Source: Myxococcales bacterium UBA5297 (GTDB lineage Bacteria; Myxococcota; Myxococcia; Myxococcales; UBA5297). Taken from it: a stretch of 37,375 nt of DNA. Positions 24,760 to 33,692 of the stretch are shown here, one piece after another. How positions within the stretch are numbered: position 1 is the first letter of the stretch; each line of letters starts with the position of its first letter. Location of the stretch: the NCBI GenBank assembly GCA_002408385.1, contig DHSB01000105.1, forward strand, positions 36,260 to 73,634, in the 5' to 3' direction. A program made the translations under genes and the position numbers. The notes beneath the pieces are model-generated. The model worked only from the letters and a program-made list of their open reading frames with translations, made no database searches and had not been told where the DNA came from.

Positions 24760-27093
24760 ATGCCCTCTCTTGCGCTCGCACTCCTTCTTTCTGCTGGCGC
24801 GCTGCCAGCCCCGCAGCTTGCAGAGCCGGCGGAGCTGACGACGGTGCGCGCCGAGCTCGGCGAGGTTGCGCGCGCCGAGAGCTTGCTGCGCGGCGAAGGT
24901 GGCGTCGTCCTCGAGAGCGGCGGCCTGCTGCTGCGCGCCGACGTCCTCGAATACGACCTCGGGGCTCGCTCCGGCAGCGCGGCCGGCAACCTCGTGCTGG
25001 TCGACGGCAACATCGTGCTGCTCGCGAGCGAGGGGAGCTTCTCGCTCGGCGCCGACAAGCAGCTGTCGATTCGGGACGCGACGCTCCTGCAGAAGCGCGT
25101 CCCCCTGGCCCCGGGCGGCTTTGCCGCGATGGATGCGCGCGCGGCCGGGGACAACGATCTCGTCCTCAAGGCCGAGGAGATCGAGCGCATCGCGCGCAGT
25201 CGATTCGTCGCGAAGCGGCTCGAGATGACCTCGTGCGACTGCGGCGAAGATTGCAAGCCCGACTGGTCGTTGCGCGCCTCCAGCGCAGACATCAAGCCCG
25301 GTGAGCGCGCGATCCTCCGCTGGCCCACCTTCCGGGTCAAAGGGGTGCCGGTGCTCGCATTCCCGGCGCTATACCTGCCGCTCTCCGACAGGCGCAGTGG
25401 TCTGCTCATGCCGCAGCTCTCGTTCAAGAACGGCCTGGGAATCGACCAGCCGCTGTTCATCACGCTCGGCGAGAGCTACGACCTGACGCTGATGCTGGGG
25501 GCCCGACTCGGAAGCGAAGGCGGAGACCGACCGCAGATGCGCGGTCCGCGCGGCTCGGTCGAGCTGCGCTATGCGCCCGCCGAGAGCACCTCGGGCCAGC
25601 TCTTCGTCGCGGCGATGAACGACCGGCACGGCCAGGTGGCCGGCGGCGAGCCGCGCGGCTGGCGTGGCGAGCTCGGGTGGAGGCACGGGACTGAGACGAA
25701 GAGCGGCCTGGGCCTGCGCGCCGACGCGCGCTTCGTCAGCGACGCCTACTACGTGACCGACGAGGCCGCCGACGTGCTGGGCGCCTCGGTCTTGCCCTAT
25801 GTGCGCTCACAGGCGCACGCCTTCTGGCGAAGCGATTGGGCGCTGCTTTCGCTCTCGACGAGTTGGTACCAGGAGCGGAGCGACCGCCCCTGGACCTCGG
25901 AGAAGGGCGGCGTCCCGCGCTTTGGAGCCGAGCGCCGACTGTTCGGCGCTGACTCGCCCGTCGGCTTCCAGCGCCCGCTCGCCTTGAGGTTCGAGGTGCC
26001 GCAGCTTCGCCTGTTCGGCCCGCTGCGCGGCGGCGTCGAGGTCGCCGCGGCGCATTATCGCCCCGTCGCTCTCGGCGGCGAGTTGACCGCCGAGCGCCTG
26101 CAACGCTCCCTGGCACCGGCGGGCCAGGCGTCGACGGGTGCTGCGCTGCCGTTGACGCTCAGTCGCCTCGACGTCCGCCCGTCGCTTGCGCTCACGCTGC
26201 TCGGGCGCGGACCGGTCCGGGCGGAAGCCTACGCCGCCGCACGTGGTGATCTGAGCGCCTATGCGCCCGTCGTCGGCGAAGGGCCGCGCTTCTCCGAACT
26301 GTGGGGTCGGGCAACCGCGGGAGTGTGGGCGGGAACCGAGCTCTCACGGGTCTATGGGCAGGGCGACGAGGCGCTCAGGCATTCCATCGCGCCTCGCCTC
26401 GAGCTGCGGGCCTCGACCCCCGAGCTCGGCGAGCGCAACGAGGTCGAAGGCTTCCTGGCCGCGGTCGACGAGTACGACCTCTATCAGCGCGCCGCCGATC
26501 CCGCGTTGCTGCAGGGGATCGCCTCGGTGACGACTCGCTTGACCCGCAAGAGCGGTGGCGACCTGCTGCGGCTCGAGCTTGGGCAGGGCATCGACTTCGG
26601 CGCCGGGACGCTCGGGGACAGCTTTGGTCGGATCAGCGTCGGGACCCGATACGCGACAATGGGCGCGGGAGCGCGCTTCGATGTCGAGGCGAACGAGTTT
26701 GCGGCCGTGGGGGCGCGGCTCGGGCTGCGCGATGGGCGCGGCGACACGCTCTCGCTGACCTACGACCGGCTAAGCGCCAATGGCACCGACCGGATGCGCG
26801 CCGGGCTTGATGACCTGTTCGGCCCGGCCGCGGCCGCGCAGGGGCGCTCATTCGACCAGATCGGCATCGACGCGGGCATCAGGCTGTGGAACATGACGCT
26901 GCGCTACGGGGTGCGCCTGCTGCCGACGGCAGAAGAGAAGGTGCTGCAGCACGTTGGCGCCGTGAGCATCGGCAGCGCCTGCGATTGCTGGAAGCTCAGC
27001 GCTTCGATGACCTATTCGCCGAACGTGCTGACTTCGCCGGCCCGCTTCTTTCTGACGCTCGACCTCAAGAACCTCGGCAGCTTTGGGAACTGA
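24760..27093 (+). CDS. lptD: LPS-assembly outer-membrane protein LptD
   Basis: A 777-residue protein of normal family length. The ATG at 24760 starts a signal peptide (SLALALLLSAGALPAP). Residues 30-190 form the OstA/LptA-like jellyroll (GGVVLESGGLLLRADVLEYD, GNLVLVDGNIVLL). Then come the LptD hallmark RVKGVPVLAFPALYLPLSDR with RRSGLLMPQ, and NGLGIDQPLFITLGESYDLT. The remaining 500 residues are barrel strands ending in ARFFLTLDLKNL. With LptE it inserts LPS in the outer leaflet. SCDCGEDC at the end of the jellyroll and ACDCWK near the C-terminus probably supply the interdomain disulfides. A GTG at 24733 is also possible but lacks a signal-peptide advantage. No lptE or surA is beside it. Confidence 0.9.
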   Translation: MPSLALALLLSAGALPAPQLAEPAELTTVRAELGEVARAESLLRGEGGVVLESGGLLLRADVLEYDLGARSGSAAGNLVLVDGNIVLLASEGSFSLGADKQLSIRDATLLQKRVPLAPGGFAAMDARAAGDNDLVLKAEEIERIARSRFVAKRLEMTSCDCGEDCKPDWSLRASSADIKPGERAILRWPTFRVKGVPVLAFPALYLPLSDRRSGLLMPQLSFKNGLGIDQPLFITLGESYDLTLMLGARLGSEGGDRPQMRGPRGSVELRYAPAESTSGQLFVAAMNDRHGQVAGGEPRGWRGELGWRHGTETKSGLGLRADARFVSDAYYVTDEAADVLGASVLPYVRSQAHAFWRSDWALLSLSTSWYQERSDRPWTSEKGGVPRFGAERRLFGADSPVGFQRPLALRFEVPQLRLFGPLRGGVEVAAAHYRPVALGGELTAERLQRSLAPAGQASTGAALPLTLSRLDVRPSLALTLLGRGPVRAEAYAAARGDLSAYAPVVGEGPRFSELWGRATAGVWAGTELSRVYGQGDEALRHSIAPRLELRASTPELGERNEVEGFLAAVDEYDLYQRAADPALLQGIASVTTRLTRKSGGDLLRLELGQGIDFGAGTLGDSFGRISVGTRYATMGAGARFDVEANEFAAVGARLGLRDGRGDTLSLTYDRLSANGTDRMRAGLDDLFGPAAAAQGRSFDQIGIDAGIRLWNMTLRYGVRLLPTAEEKVLQHVGAVSIGSACDCWKLSASMTYSPNVLTSPARFFLTLDLKNLGSFGN

Positions 27094-27136
27094 CGAGCGC
27101 TGGGGCAGACTTGACCCGGCAGCCTTGGTGGGTCAA

Positions 27137-27147
27137 TTGGGAACCTG
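27137..27147 (+). repeat. Direct repeat copy 1, TTGGGAACCTG
   Basis: Identical 11-base word repeated at 27191-27201, 54 bases apart, in the leader region of an XRE regulator gene. Possibly an operator pair. Confidence 0.55.
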
Positions 27148-27190
27148 GGTCGCTTCGGTCCCAGTTATTCACCGTTTCACACCCCGTGTC

Positions 27191-27201
27191 TTGGGAACCT
27201 G
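27191..27201 (+). repeat. Direct repeat copy 2, TTGGGAACCTG
   Basis: Second copy. TTGGGA inside it could also be a -35 element, with a TATTTA -10 about 17 bases on, which would let a bound regulator block its own promoter. Confidence 0.5.
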
Positions 27202-27282
27202 TTGGGTTTGGCATATTTACGCCACTCTGGACATGGGGGGACACGGCTGGCCCGCGAGAACAGGCCGCACTCCCGGGGCAAT

Positions 27283-27648
27283 ATGGACTCGACTGTCAGA
27301 CAGGATGGCTTGGATATCACCAAGGCTCTCGGCCGACGGATCCGCCAGTTGCGGCAGTCTCGGACCGAGAGGATCACTCAGGAAGGGCTCGCCGAGAGGG
27401 CTGAAATCTCGGTCTCATTTCTTTCGATGATTGAGCGAGGAGAGCGCGCCCCGCATATCGATACCCTCGCGCGACTGGCCAGGGCGCTCGAGGTGTCGAT
27501 CAGCGAGCTTTTCCTGTTTGCCGAGGACGAGCCCGAGAGCCTCGACCCGATGCTCAAACCGTTGGCCGAATTCGTGCGCACCCAGTCGTTGACCCGACGC
27601 GACGTGGATCGTCTGCTCGGAGTTGCGCGCGCCATGTTCGACGCCTGA
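27283..27648 (+). CDS. XRE-family helix-turn-helix regulator
   Basis: A 121-residue protein. Residues 12-80 are a Cro/C1-type helix-turn-helix: ALGRRIRQLRQSR, ITQEGLAERAEISVSFLSMI, ERGERAPHIDTLARLARAL, EVSISELF. The C-terminal 40 residues (MLKPLAEFVRTQSLTRRDVD and on) form helices, likely for dimerisation; no sensor domain is present. The frame is open upstream to 27202, but the ATG at 27283 is where family homology starts. It has no good ribosome site. The leader holds an 11-base direct repeat that may be its own operator. Confidence 0.85.
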   Translation: MDSTVRQDGLDITKALGRRIRQLRQSRTERITQEGLAERAEISVSFLSMIERGERAPHIDTLARLARALEVSISELFLFAEDEPESLDPMLKPLAEFVRTQSLTRRDVDRLLGVARAMFDA

Positions 27649-27753
27649 GCGCGGGCGTCTGGGGGCGAGAAGGGGGCGCTTGCTATCGCGTGGGCTGGGC
27701 GCGCCTGGCGCGCCCCGCGCCCCGACCTGCCTCTTCACCGAGAGGGCGGCGCG

Positions 27754-27763
27754 CCCCCCCCCC
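27754..27763 (+). repeat. C10 homopolymer upstream of a lipoprotein promoter
   Basis: Ten consecutive C bases lie about 18 bases before the -35-like TTGACT. Tracts of this length slip during replication, so the length may vary between cells; a sequencing error is also possible. Confidence 0.7.
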
Positions 27764-27780
27764 GTGTCCACTTGGCTGGC

Positions 27781-27808
27781 TTGACTCGCCCTTCTCATTG
27801 CGGACAAT
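27781..27808 (+). promoter_or_regulatory. Candidate promoter of the calcium-loop lipoprotein gene
   Basis: TTGACT at 27781-27786 and GACAAT at 27803-27808 are 16 bases apart. Start is expected near 27815, leaving a leader of about 58 bases that ends in a strong GGAGG ribosome site. Confidence 0.45.
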
Positions 27809-27872
27809 GATGGCCCGAACCTCTCGGGTAGGCCCGGTCCCGGCAAGTCTTGACATTTCTGGAGGAAAATCC

Positions 27873-29654
27873 ATGAGGCGAACAGCACTCAGCACCGCGT
27901 CGATCGCCGTGCTCGCGGGGGCGCTTGCCGGCATCGGCGGCTGCAGCAGCGATCCGCTCGTTCTTACCGTCGACTATCCCAAGCAAGCGATCCCGTTCGA
28001 CGGCAAGTCGGCGGCGCAGATCGAGGTCAGCGTCATGCAGGGCGGGGTGGCGATCAACGGAGGCCTGGTCAAGTTCAGCTCCAGCCTCAACGGCTCGTCG
28101 TTCGCCGAGATCGCTGAGAACACGGAGATGCCGCCGCCCGATTCGCGCAAGTACGAGACGGAGCTGATGGTCGGCCAAGCATCGGCGACTCTCCATTCGA
28201 TAAGCGCGGGCACCGCGGACGTCGTCGTCAACTTCATCAATGAAGAGACCGGGCTGACGGCGAACAAGAAGGTCTCGATCACCTTTGGCTCGGGCAGCAC
28301 CGTCAACGTGACCGCCATCCAATTCGTCAGCGCCGAGCCGTCGGTGCTGCAGGTCGAGGGCTCGGGTGGCACCGAGACCTCGGTCGTCACCTTCCAGGTG
28401 CTCGACGACTCGAAGGCGCCGCTCAAGGGCGTGGAGATTGACTTCGAGCTCGGGTCCGAGCTGGGCGGCGCTTCGCTCAAGCCGCTCTCGGCCTTGTCGG
28501 GCGACAACGGCATGGTCGTCACCAACCTGACCTCGGGCAAGGCGTATGGCACCGTGAAGGTGCGCGCCTCGACCAAGGACGGCTCGGTGAGCGGCCTCTC
28601 CGGCGACATCTCGGTGACCGGAAGCCCGGCAAACTATCGGGAGTTCACCTTCAGTTGCGAGCAGCTCTCGCTGGGCGGCATGAACGTCGACAACCTGACC
28701 GTCGCCTGCGCCGCGCTCGTTGCCGACCGCAGCAGCCAGAAGCTCGGTAACGTGCAGGTGACTTTCGAAACCGAGGCCGGACACATCGACGGCGTCGCCA
28801 CGACGGGCAATGAAATTGACGACCAGGAGACCTACGGCCTTGCCGTCGCCGTCCACCGGACCGGCAACCCGAGGCCTATCGATGTCGACCCGAACCCCGC
28901 CTACCTGCCGCACTGGATCGGCGATTCGGGCATCGAGGTCAGCCAGCCGTGTCCTTCCAACCCGGCGAAGACCTGCAACCCGCGCGACGGCTTGGTGACC
29001 ATCATCGCGGTCACCCAAGGCGAGGAGCAGTGGGAAGACACGAACCCGAAAAACGGGAAGTGGGACGAAGGCGAGGCCTTCATCGACCTGCCCGAGCCGT
29101 ACGTCGATGCGAACGACAATGGTCGCTATGACGAAGGCGAGCGCTTCGTCGATGCGAACAACAACGGCTATTGGGACGACGCGGACGGCAAGTGGAACTC
29201 GAGCACGCTCATCTGGCGCGCGACCAAGCTGGTGTGGACCGGCGGGGTTGACGAGGCGAAGTCCGGAATCTACGACGACAACACGAACCAGAAGATCAGC
29301 CTGCTCCGGGTCCCGCACTGCACTCGCGCTCCCAAGGTCAAGCTGCTGATCGTCGACGATCGCCTCAACGCCGTCACGACGCAGTACGGTGACAGCGTGA
29401 TGTGCAACTGTGTTGGCGAGGGGTGTTCCGTCGAACCGGCGGAGTACACCTTCACCGGCCAGACGGCCGGCCTGAAGTATCTCGGACCCTTCTCTGTCAA
29501 CGACAGCCACTCCTGCGACCCGGACTGCAGGACCGACGAACCTCCTTGTGGGCCCAAGTTCACCGAAATGGAGTGCAGCGGAGAGTTCGGCCTCTCGGCC
29601 GACGGTGAGGCGAAGGAGGCCTACAGCACGCGGATCGACGTGGACATCGACTAG
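27873..29654 (+). CDS. Large lipoprotein with Ig-like part and calcium-type Asp/Asn loops
   Basis: A 593-residue protein. The ATG at 27873 is preceded by GGAGGAAAAT. The N-terminus is a lipoprotein signal with lipobox GIGGC|S (Cys near 24). Residues 30-260 look like two bacterial Ig-like domains (IEVSVMQGGVAINGGLVKFS, VTFQVLDDSKAPLKGVEIDF, VRASTKDGSVSGLSGDISVT). At about 385-430 three D-x-N-x-(N/K)-G-x-x-D type loops occur in a row (DTNPKNGKWDEGE, DANDNGRYDEGE, DANNNGYWDD), which look like calcium-binding EF-hand or dockerin-like loops. The C-terminal 100 residues are Cys-rich (CNCVGEGC, CDPDCRTDEPPC) and probably disulfide-bonded. It is likely displayed outside the cell; no enzyme motif is seen. 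Confidence 0.82.
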   Translation: MRRTALSTASIAVLAGALAGIGGCSSDPLVLTVDYPKQAIPFDGKSAAQIEVSVMQGGVAINGGLVKFSSSLNGSSFAEIAENTEMPPPDSRKYETELMVGQASATLHSISAGTADVVVNFINEETGLTANKKVSITFGSGSTVNVTAIQFVSAEPSVLQVEGSGGTETSVVTFQVLDDSKAPLKGVEIDFELGSELGGASLKPLSALSGDNGMVVTNLTSGKAYGTVKVRASTKDGSVSGLSGDISVTGSPANYREFTFSCEQLSLGGMNVDNLTVACAALVADRSSQKLGNVQVTFETEAGHIDGVATTGNEIDDQETYGLAVAVHRTGNPRPIDVDPNPAYLPHWIGDSGIEVSQPCPSNPAKTCNPRDGLVTIIAVTQGEEQWEDTNPKNGKWDEGEAFIDLPEPYVDANDNGRYDEGERFVDANNNGYWDDADGKWNSSTLIWRATKLVWTGGVDEAKSGIYDDNTNQKISLLRVPHCTRAPKVKLLIVDDRLNAVTTQYGDSVMCNCVGEGCSVEPAEYTFTGQTAGLKYLGPFSVNDSHSCDPDCRTDEPPCGPKFTEMECSGEFGLSADGEAKEAYSTRIDVDID

Positions 29655-29679
29655 GCCGCTTGAAGGCCCCGTAGTGAGC

Positions 29680-29713
29680 AATGGCCATCCCGGCTGTCTC
29701 CGGGATGGCCATT
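29680..29713. terminator. Perfect hairpin behind the lipoprotein gene
   Basis: A 14-base perfect stem (29680-29693 with 29700-29713, arm AATGGCCATCCCGG) with loop CTGTCT starts 25 bases after the stop. No T run follows, so it may work with Rho or as an RNA 3' end protector, and it may act on both strands. Confidence 0.65.
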
Positions 29714-30164
29714 GGCGTCTCTTGGAGTGAAGTCTTGAAGGCGAGACGGGTCGCAGGAAGACGGCGGCAAGGCGCGGGCCTGCGAAGGGTAACCGTGTAC
29801 TGCGCGCGCGGGGCGAACCTGGCGAGAGGGCCCAGCGTTCGGTAAGCCGGGTCCCACCGCGGGGGCCCCTCGCGGATCGGTGCGAACGCCTGGTTGGAAC
29901 GGCCAGCGTCAGCCCGGAGATGACCGCCAATAGATCGCCCACAGGCGCACGGGCAACGGGGGCAGGAGATCGCCCGAGCCCTCTTCCATTGGGCAGGCAC
30001 GCCTCGGGGCGTGGCGTCCAGGAAACGGCGCAGTGCCAAGCCCGGTGAGCGTTGCACGTGGGGTGCTTCCCCCTGCTCGCCGTAGGGTTCGGGGCTCGAA
30101 CGCTGGCTGCCGACGCGAGGGGTGGGACGGGAAGAACCCCTACCGCGGACAGGCCGCCATCGGC
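29714..30164. other. Gene-less stretch between convergent genes
   Basis: About 450 bases between a plus-strand and a minus-strand gene stop. No frame has a ribosome site or recognisable protein, and I see no repeat. Its position suits a simple convergent intergenic region, unusually long for this window. Confidence 0.5.
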
Positions 30165-31187
30165 CTATTCCGACGCCTCGAGGCCGGCGACCTGCGCCTC
30201 GTCCGGAAAGAAGTCGAACGACAGCAACGCCTCGGGATCGATGGTGACCTCGCCGAGCTTGGCCGAGAAGTGTAGGTGGGGGCCGGTGACGCGCCCGGTC
30301 TTCCCCATCAGACCGACGAGCTGCCCCTTCTTCACCCGCTGCCCCTTCTTCACCGCGAACTTCGACAGGTGGAAGTAGCCCGTGAAGAGCCCGGCGCCGT
30401 GGGAGACGAGCACGGTGTTGCCGGCGGCAAAGCCGTCGTGAGCCATCCGGACGACGCCGTCGTTGGCGGCGTAGATCGGCGTTCCGGTCGTGCCGTCGAG
30501 GTCAAGGCCCATGTGCCGGCTCTGCAGCTTGCCGTTGAAGACGCGCCGGACGCCGAAGACCGAGTTGATCTTCGCGTCCGGGGCGACCGGGTTGATGAAG
30601 CGCGAGCCAAAGTGCGGCGAACCGAAAGCGACCCGATAGCCCGCCTTGAACGCCTTGCGATCGGCGCACATGCGCGCCTTCTGTTCCTTCGACGGGCTCG
30701 TGAACCTCCGGGCGACCGTCAGGGTGCTCTGGATGAACTCGCGCTCGACGACGGTGAGCTCGAGCTCGCCCTCTCGTGCGCTCGACTGGGTAGCTGCGCG
30801 CAGTTTGAGCGGAAGCTTGCCCGGAGCCTGATTGACGGGCACCGCGCCGTATCCGCGCAGGTGGCCCTTCGCGAGCTCGAAGAGCGGGAAGGGGTGGCCG
30901 GCGAAGGCGAAGCTCGCCGAGGCAAGGCCCTCGCCGCGCAGGTCAACTTGAAAGATCTCGCCCGGCGCGACATGCGACGGGCGGACCGTCACCGAGAGCC
31001 CGTGCGCGAAGCTGGCCTCGAGCAGGTGTGGTCCTGAGCCGCCCTTGGCGCACTGGGCTTCCTCGGCTTTCGCCGGCGAATCGGCGAGCGCGGGGCTCGT
31101 CAGGCAGAGCGATGCCCCGAGCGCGACCAGGGCGCGGCGGCGCAGGCGGCCGAACGTCGAACGGTTTCCTGAGACCTTCTTCAGCAT
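30165..31187 (-). CDS. Exported M23-family (LytM-like) peptidase
   Basis: A 340-residue protein read on the minus strand from the ATG at 31187. The N-terminus has a charged start, then a signal peptide (LVALGASLCLTSPALA|DS). Residues 45-150 form an Ig-like beta domain (LSVTVRPSHVAPGEIFQVDL). The M23 domain lies at about 215-320. SRHMGLDLDG supplies the first His and Asp, GLFTGYFHLSKFAVKKGQRV the next His, and GPHLHFSAKL the final HLH motif, so all zinc and catalytic residues are present. It should cut peptidoglycan cross-links or peptides in the periplasm. The upstream gene on the same strand ends 101 bases before it, so they may share a transcript. Confidence 0.9.
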   Translation of the reverse strand: MLKKVSGNRSTFGRLRRRALVALGASLCLTSPALADSPAKAEEAQCAKGGSGPHLLEASFAHGLSVTVRPSHVAPGEIFQVDLRGEGLASASFAFAGHPFPLFELAKGHLRGYGAVPVNQAPGKLPLKLRAATQSSAREGELELTVVEREFIQSTLTVARRFTSPSKEQKARMCADRKAFKAGYRVAFGSPHFGSRFINPVAPDAKINSVFGVRRVFNGKLQSRHMGLDLDGTTGTPIYAANDGVVRMAHDGFAAGNTVLVSHGAGLFTGYFHLSKFAVKKGQRVKKGQLVGLMGKTGRVTGPHLHFSAKLGEVTIDPEALLSFDFFPDEAQVAGLEASE

Positions 31188-31288
31188 GCCCTCTACGCAA
31201 CGCCAACGGCGACCGATTTGCTCCCGATAGGCCCCGGTACGCGGGCCCGCCTTGACGCCAAGGCGGGCCACGGATCTCGGCCGCTCGG

Positions 31289-32920
31289 CTACGGAGCCGG
31301 CGCGGTGCGCACGCCCAGCTTGACCTCGACGTCGGCAAGCAGGTTCTCGCCCCAGACCGTTTGCAAGACGCCCGCGCACCGGTGCGCTTCGGAGAGGGCC
31401 ACGAGCACCTTGACCTCGGTGGCGTTCGGGATCCCCAGGGCAGGCAGGCTCACCTGCGAGGAGCCGGCAGGCTGAATGCCGGTAGTCGTCGGAGCCGAGG
31501 CCCAACGCGAGTAGCCGGACTTGACCGCGCCGGCGACCGGCGGAACCGTCTCGGCATCCTTCACGCAGTAGGGAGCGTCGCTGCCAAGCTCGCCTGTCCC
31601 GTCGCCGACCGTGCCGGAGCCGTCGAGGTCGTAGTTGAAGTAGAGCGGCACGCTGAAGCCGGCGCTCTCTCCGCGGCCGATATTGCGCTCGAACACGATC
31701 TCGAGCGGCTCGCCCGGGTTGAAGACCGCGGGGATGTCGCTGTCGACGTACTGAACGGTCACGCTCCCGAGCGGCTTCGGGTCGTTGGGCGAGCCGCCGA
31801 AGAACGGCGCCACCGTGCGCAGCGCCGCAGCCCCAGGGTTGTCGCGGCTGGTGGTCTGCAAGACGAGGAAGTACTTGAGCCCTTCCTGGAAGCCCTCGAT
31901 AGCGCCGGCGGGGACGATCCGAAGCTGGTTGCCCACGCTGAGGACCTCCGCGTTCATCGCCGCCGGCTCGTACTTCGAGGCGTCCTGCACGTCGACGAAG
32001 ATCTGGGCGAGCGCTCCCGCGGAGACGCGCTGGTTGAAGACGACGTAGAGCGGGCCGGCGCGCGGGACGAGGTTCCCGCTGCCGAGGCTCGGGCAGGCGA
32101 CCAGGTTGTTGACGTTCGTCGCCTCGATCGCCAGGGCCTGCGGCGCATCGGGCGGGTCGAGGACGATGGTGCGGATCCACGGGTCGGCGAGCAGCTCCTC
32201 GGCCGTCATGCTCAGCGTCGTGCCCGCGTAGCGCATCGTCTCGCCCTCGAACACCGGCGGGAGGTAGAGCGAGTAGCGCGCCGTCACGCCCAGGCTCGCC
32301 AGGCGCGCGGCCTCCTCGAGGCGGGGAACGCGACTGAAGGCGAGCACGCCGTCGGCGCCGGTCGACTCGGAGGTGATGCTGCCGACGCCCACCGCAGCGC
32401 CGAGCGAGAAGTCGAGGAAGCCGGGGGTGAAGTCGAGCAGGCCCGCGGGCTTGGCCACCAGCGCCCCGTCCCAGCCGACGACATGGAAGCCGAGCTCGCC
32501 GTTGACCGGGATCAGGCCGATGGGACCGACGAAGACCTGCCCGTCGTTGAGCGGGAAGTTGCCGGTCGAGCCGGGCACCACCGCGCTCGCCCACGCCGGC
32601 GCGTAGCCGTCGAGCGAAAAGACCAGGCCGACCTTTGAGCCCGCGGTCACCTTGTCGATGGAGAACAGGCCCGTCGCGTCGGTGGTCGCGGTCGCCGGTT
32701 CGCTGCCCGACAGCAGGACCGCGACGCCCGAAAGCGGCTTGCCCTGGGCGTCGACGACCCGCCCGCTCACCTTGCCCTTGGGCGTCGAGGGGGCGACCGC
32801 GGTCACCGAGTCAGGAGTGCGGGGATCGCCATCGGCGATGCCGTCGCCGTTCGAGTCAACCGGAGTCGAACCGCAGGCGCACAGGGCCACGAGCGCGAAA
32901 GTGCCAATCAGACGTTTCAT
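31289..32920 (-). CDS. Lipoprotein with carboxypeptidase-regulatory-like domain
   Basis: A 543-residue protein from the ATG at 32920, with GGGAG a few bases upstream. The N-terminus is a lipoprotein signal with lipobox ALCAC|G. An Asp-rich spacer with a calcium-type motif (DSNGDGIADGD) follows. Residues 50-110 fit a carboxypeptidase regulatory-like beta-sandwich (GKVSGRVVDAQGKPLSGVAV, TTDATGLFSIDKV, GYAPAWASAVV). The remaining 420 residues are strand-rich and hold an Ig-like block (GPLYVVFNQRVSAGALAQIF) and another Asp-rich loop (YDLDGSGTVGDGTGE). No catalytic domain is recognised. Probably a surface or periplasmic binding protein, and probably co-transcribed with the M23 peptidase behind it. 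Confidence 0.78.
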   Translation of the reverse strand: MKRLIGTFALVALCACGSTPVDSNGDGIADGDPRTPDSVTAVAPSTPKGKVSGRVVDAQGKPLSGVAVLLSGSEPATATTDATGLFSIDKVTAGSKVGLVFSLDGYAPAWASAVVPGSTGNFPLNDGQVFVGPIGLIPVNGELGFHVVGWDGALVAKPAGLLDFTPGFLDFSLGAAVGVGSITSESTGADGVLAFSRVPRLEEAARLASLGVTARYSLYLPPVFEGETMRYAGTTLSMTAEELLADPWIRTIVLDPPDAPQALAIEATNVNNLVACPSLGSGNLVPRAGPLYVVFNQRVSAGALAQIFVDVQDASKYEPAAMNAEVLSVGNQLRIVPAGAIEGFQEGLKYFLVLQTTSRDNPGAAALRTVAPFFGGSPNDPKPLGSVTVQYVDSDIPAVFNPGEPLEIVFERNIGRGESAGFSVPLYFNYDLDGSGTVGDGTGELGSDAPYCVKDAETVPPVAGAVKSGYSRWASAPTTTGIQPAGSSQVSLPALGIPNATEVKVLVALSEAHRCAGVLQTVWGENLLADVEVKLGVRTAPAP

Positions 32921-33197
32921 CTTCGGATCTCCCAAACGGTGGACGGCTCACAAGAAAGCCATCCAGACAGGAACCGTGTCAAGGCCGCGAAGGCCCGGTC
33001 GCGCGCCTTTCGCGCCGACCGGCCGCCTACGCCGCCCTCGAGGGCCGCGCGTCGAAAACCGTGACGCGCGGGCGTTGCGACTCCATAGTGCGAGCGCCCC
33101 AAGACGCCGCTGGCCACCGCGATGAGCCTTTCGACCATCCGGATGCGCCCCGGCCGCGGGGGCAGCGGCGCCTTGGGGCGCAGTGGAAAGGGACCGA

Positions 33198-33692
33198 ATG
33201 GCCAATCTGATCCTCGTGCGAAGCGAGCACCCCGAGGGCGCCTACGCCGTGCGGGTGCTGCGCCAAGGCTCGCGGCTGTTTCTTGCCAGGCTCGGCCTCG
33301 ACGAGGTCGAGCTGTCGGTCGTCGTCACCACCGACGCGGAGATCCGCACGCTCAACCGCAAGTGGCGCAAGAAGGACCGGTCGACCGACGTGCTCTCGTT
33401 TCCCGCCGGCGACGGCCCGGTGCTGCCCGGTCAGAAGCGCTGGCTTGGCGACGTGGTCCTCTCGCTCGACACCGCCCGCGCGCGCGCCCAGGACGACGGG
33501 CGCCCGGTCTCCGCTGAGCTGTCGCGCTACCTCGCCCACGGCCTGCTCCATCTGCTTGGTCACGACCACCACGCGCCGGGCGAAGCGGCGCGAATGGCGC
33601 GCGCAGAGGCGGGCCTGCTCGGCGCGGCGGGGATGGTGCCCGAGGAGGCGCCGGGGAGGCGGCAGCGGGCGCCGCGCGAGCGAAGACCCTGA
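33198..33692 (+). CDS. ybeY: Endoribonuclease YbeY
   Basis: A 164-residue cytoplasmic protein. The family core is clear: LSVVVTTDAEIRTLNRKWRK, then DRSTDVLSFP, LGDVVLSLDTA, and the zinc motif HGLLHLLGHDHH (H-x3-H-x5-H). YbeY trims rRNA 3' ends and takes part in ribosome quality control. The C-terminal 25 residues (PEEAPGRRQRAPRERRP) are a basic extension. The ATG at 33198 follows AAGGGA; a GTG 15 bases upstream is also in frame. It stands alone on the plus strand between minus-strand genes. The usual phoH or lnt neighbours are absent. Confidence 0.93.
   Translation: MANLILVRSEHPEGAYAVRVLRQGSRLFLARLGLDEVELSVVVTTDAEIRTLNRKWRKKDRSTDVLSFPAGDGPVLPGQKRWLGDVVLSLDTARARAQDDGRPVSAELSRYLAHGLLHLLGHDHHAPGEAARMARAEAGLLGAAGMVPEEAPGRRQRAPRERRP

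Noticed and set aside
27697..27715. GC-only hairpin (GGGCGCG/CGCGCCC) between the XRE and lipoprotein genes
   Set aside because: Seven pairs with no T run; such stems are common by chance at this GC content.
29560..30057. Minus-strand frame across the intergenic stretch behind the calcium-loop lipoprotein
   Set aside because: It runs through the perfect hairpin and into the end of the plus-strand gene, and shows no motif.
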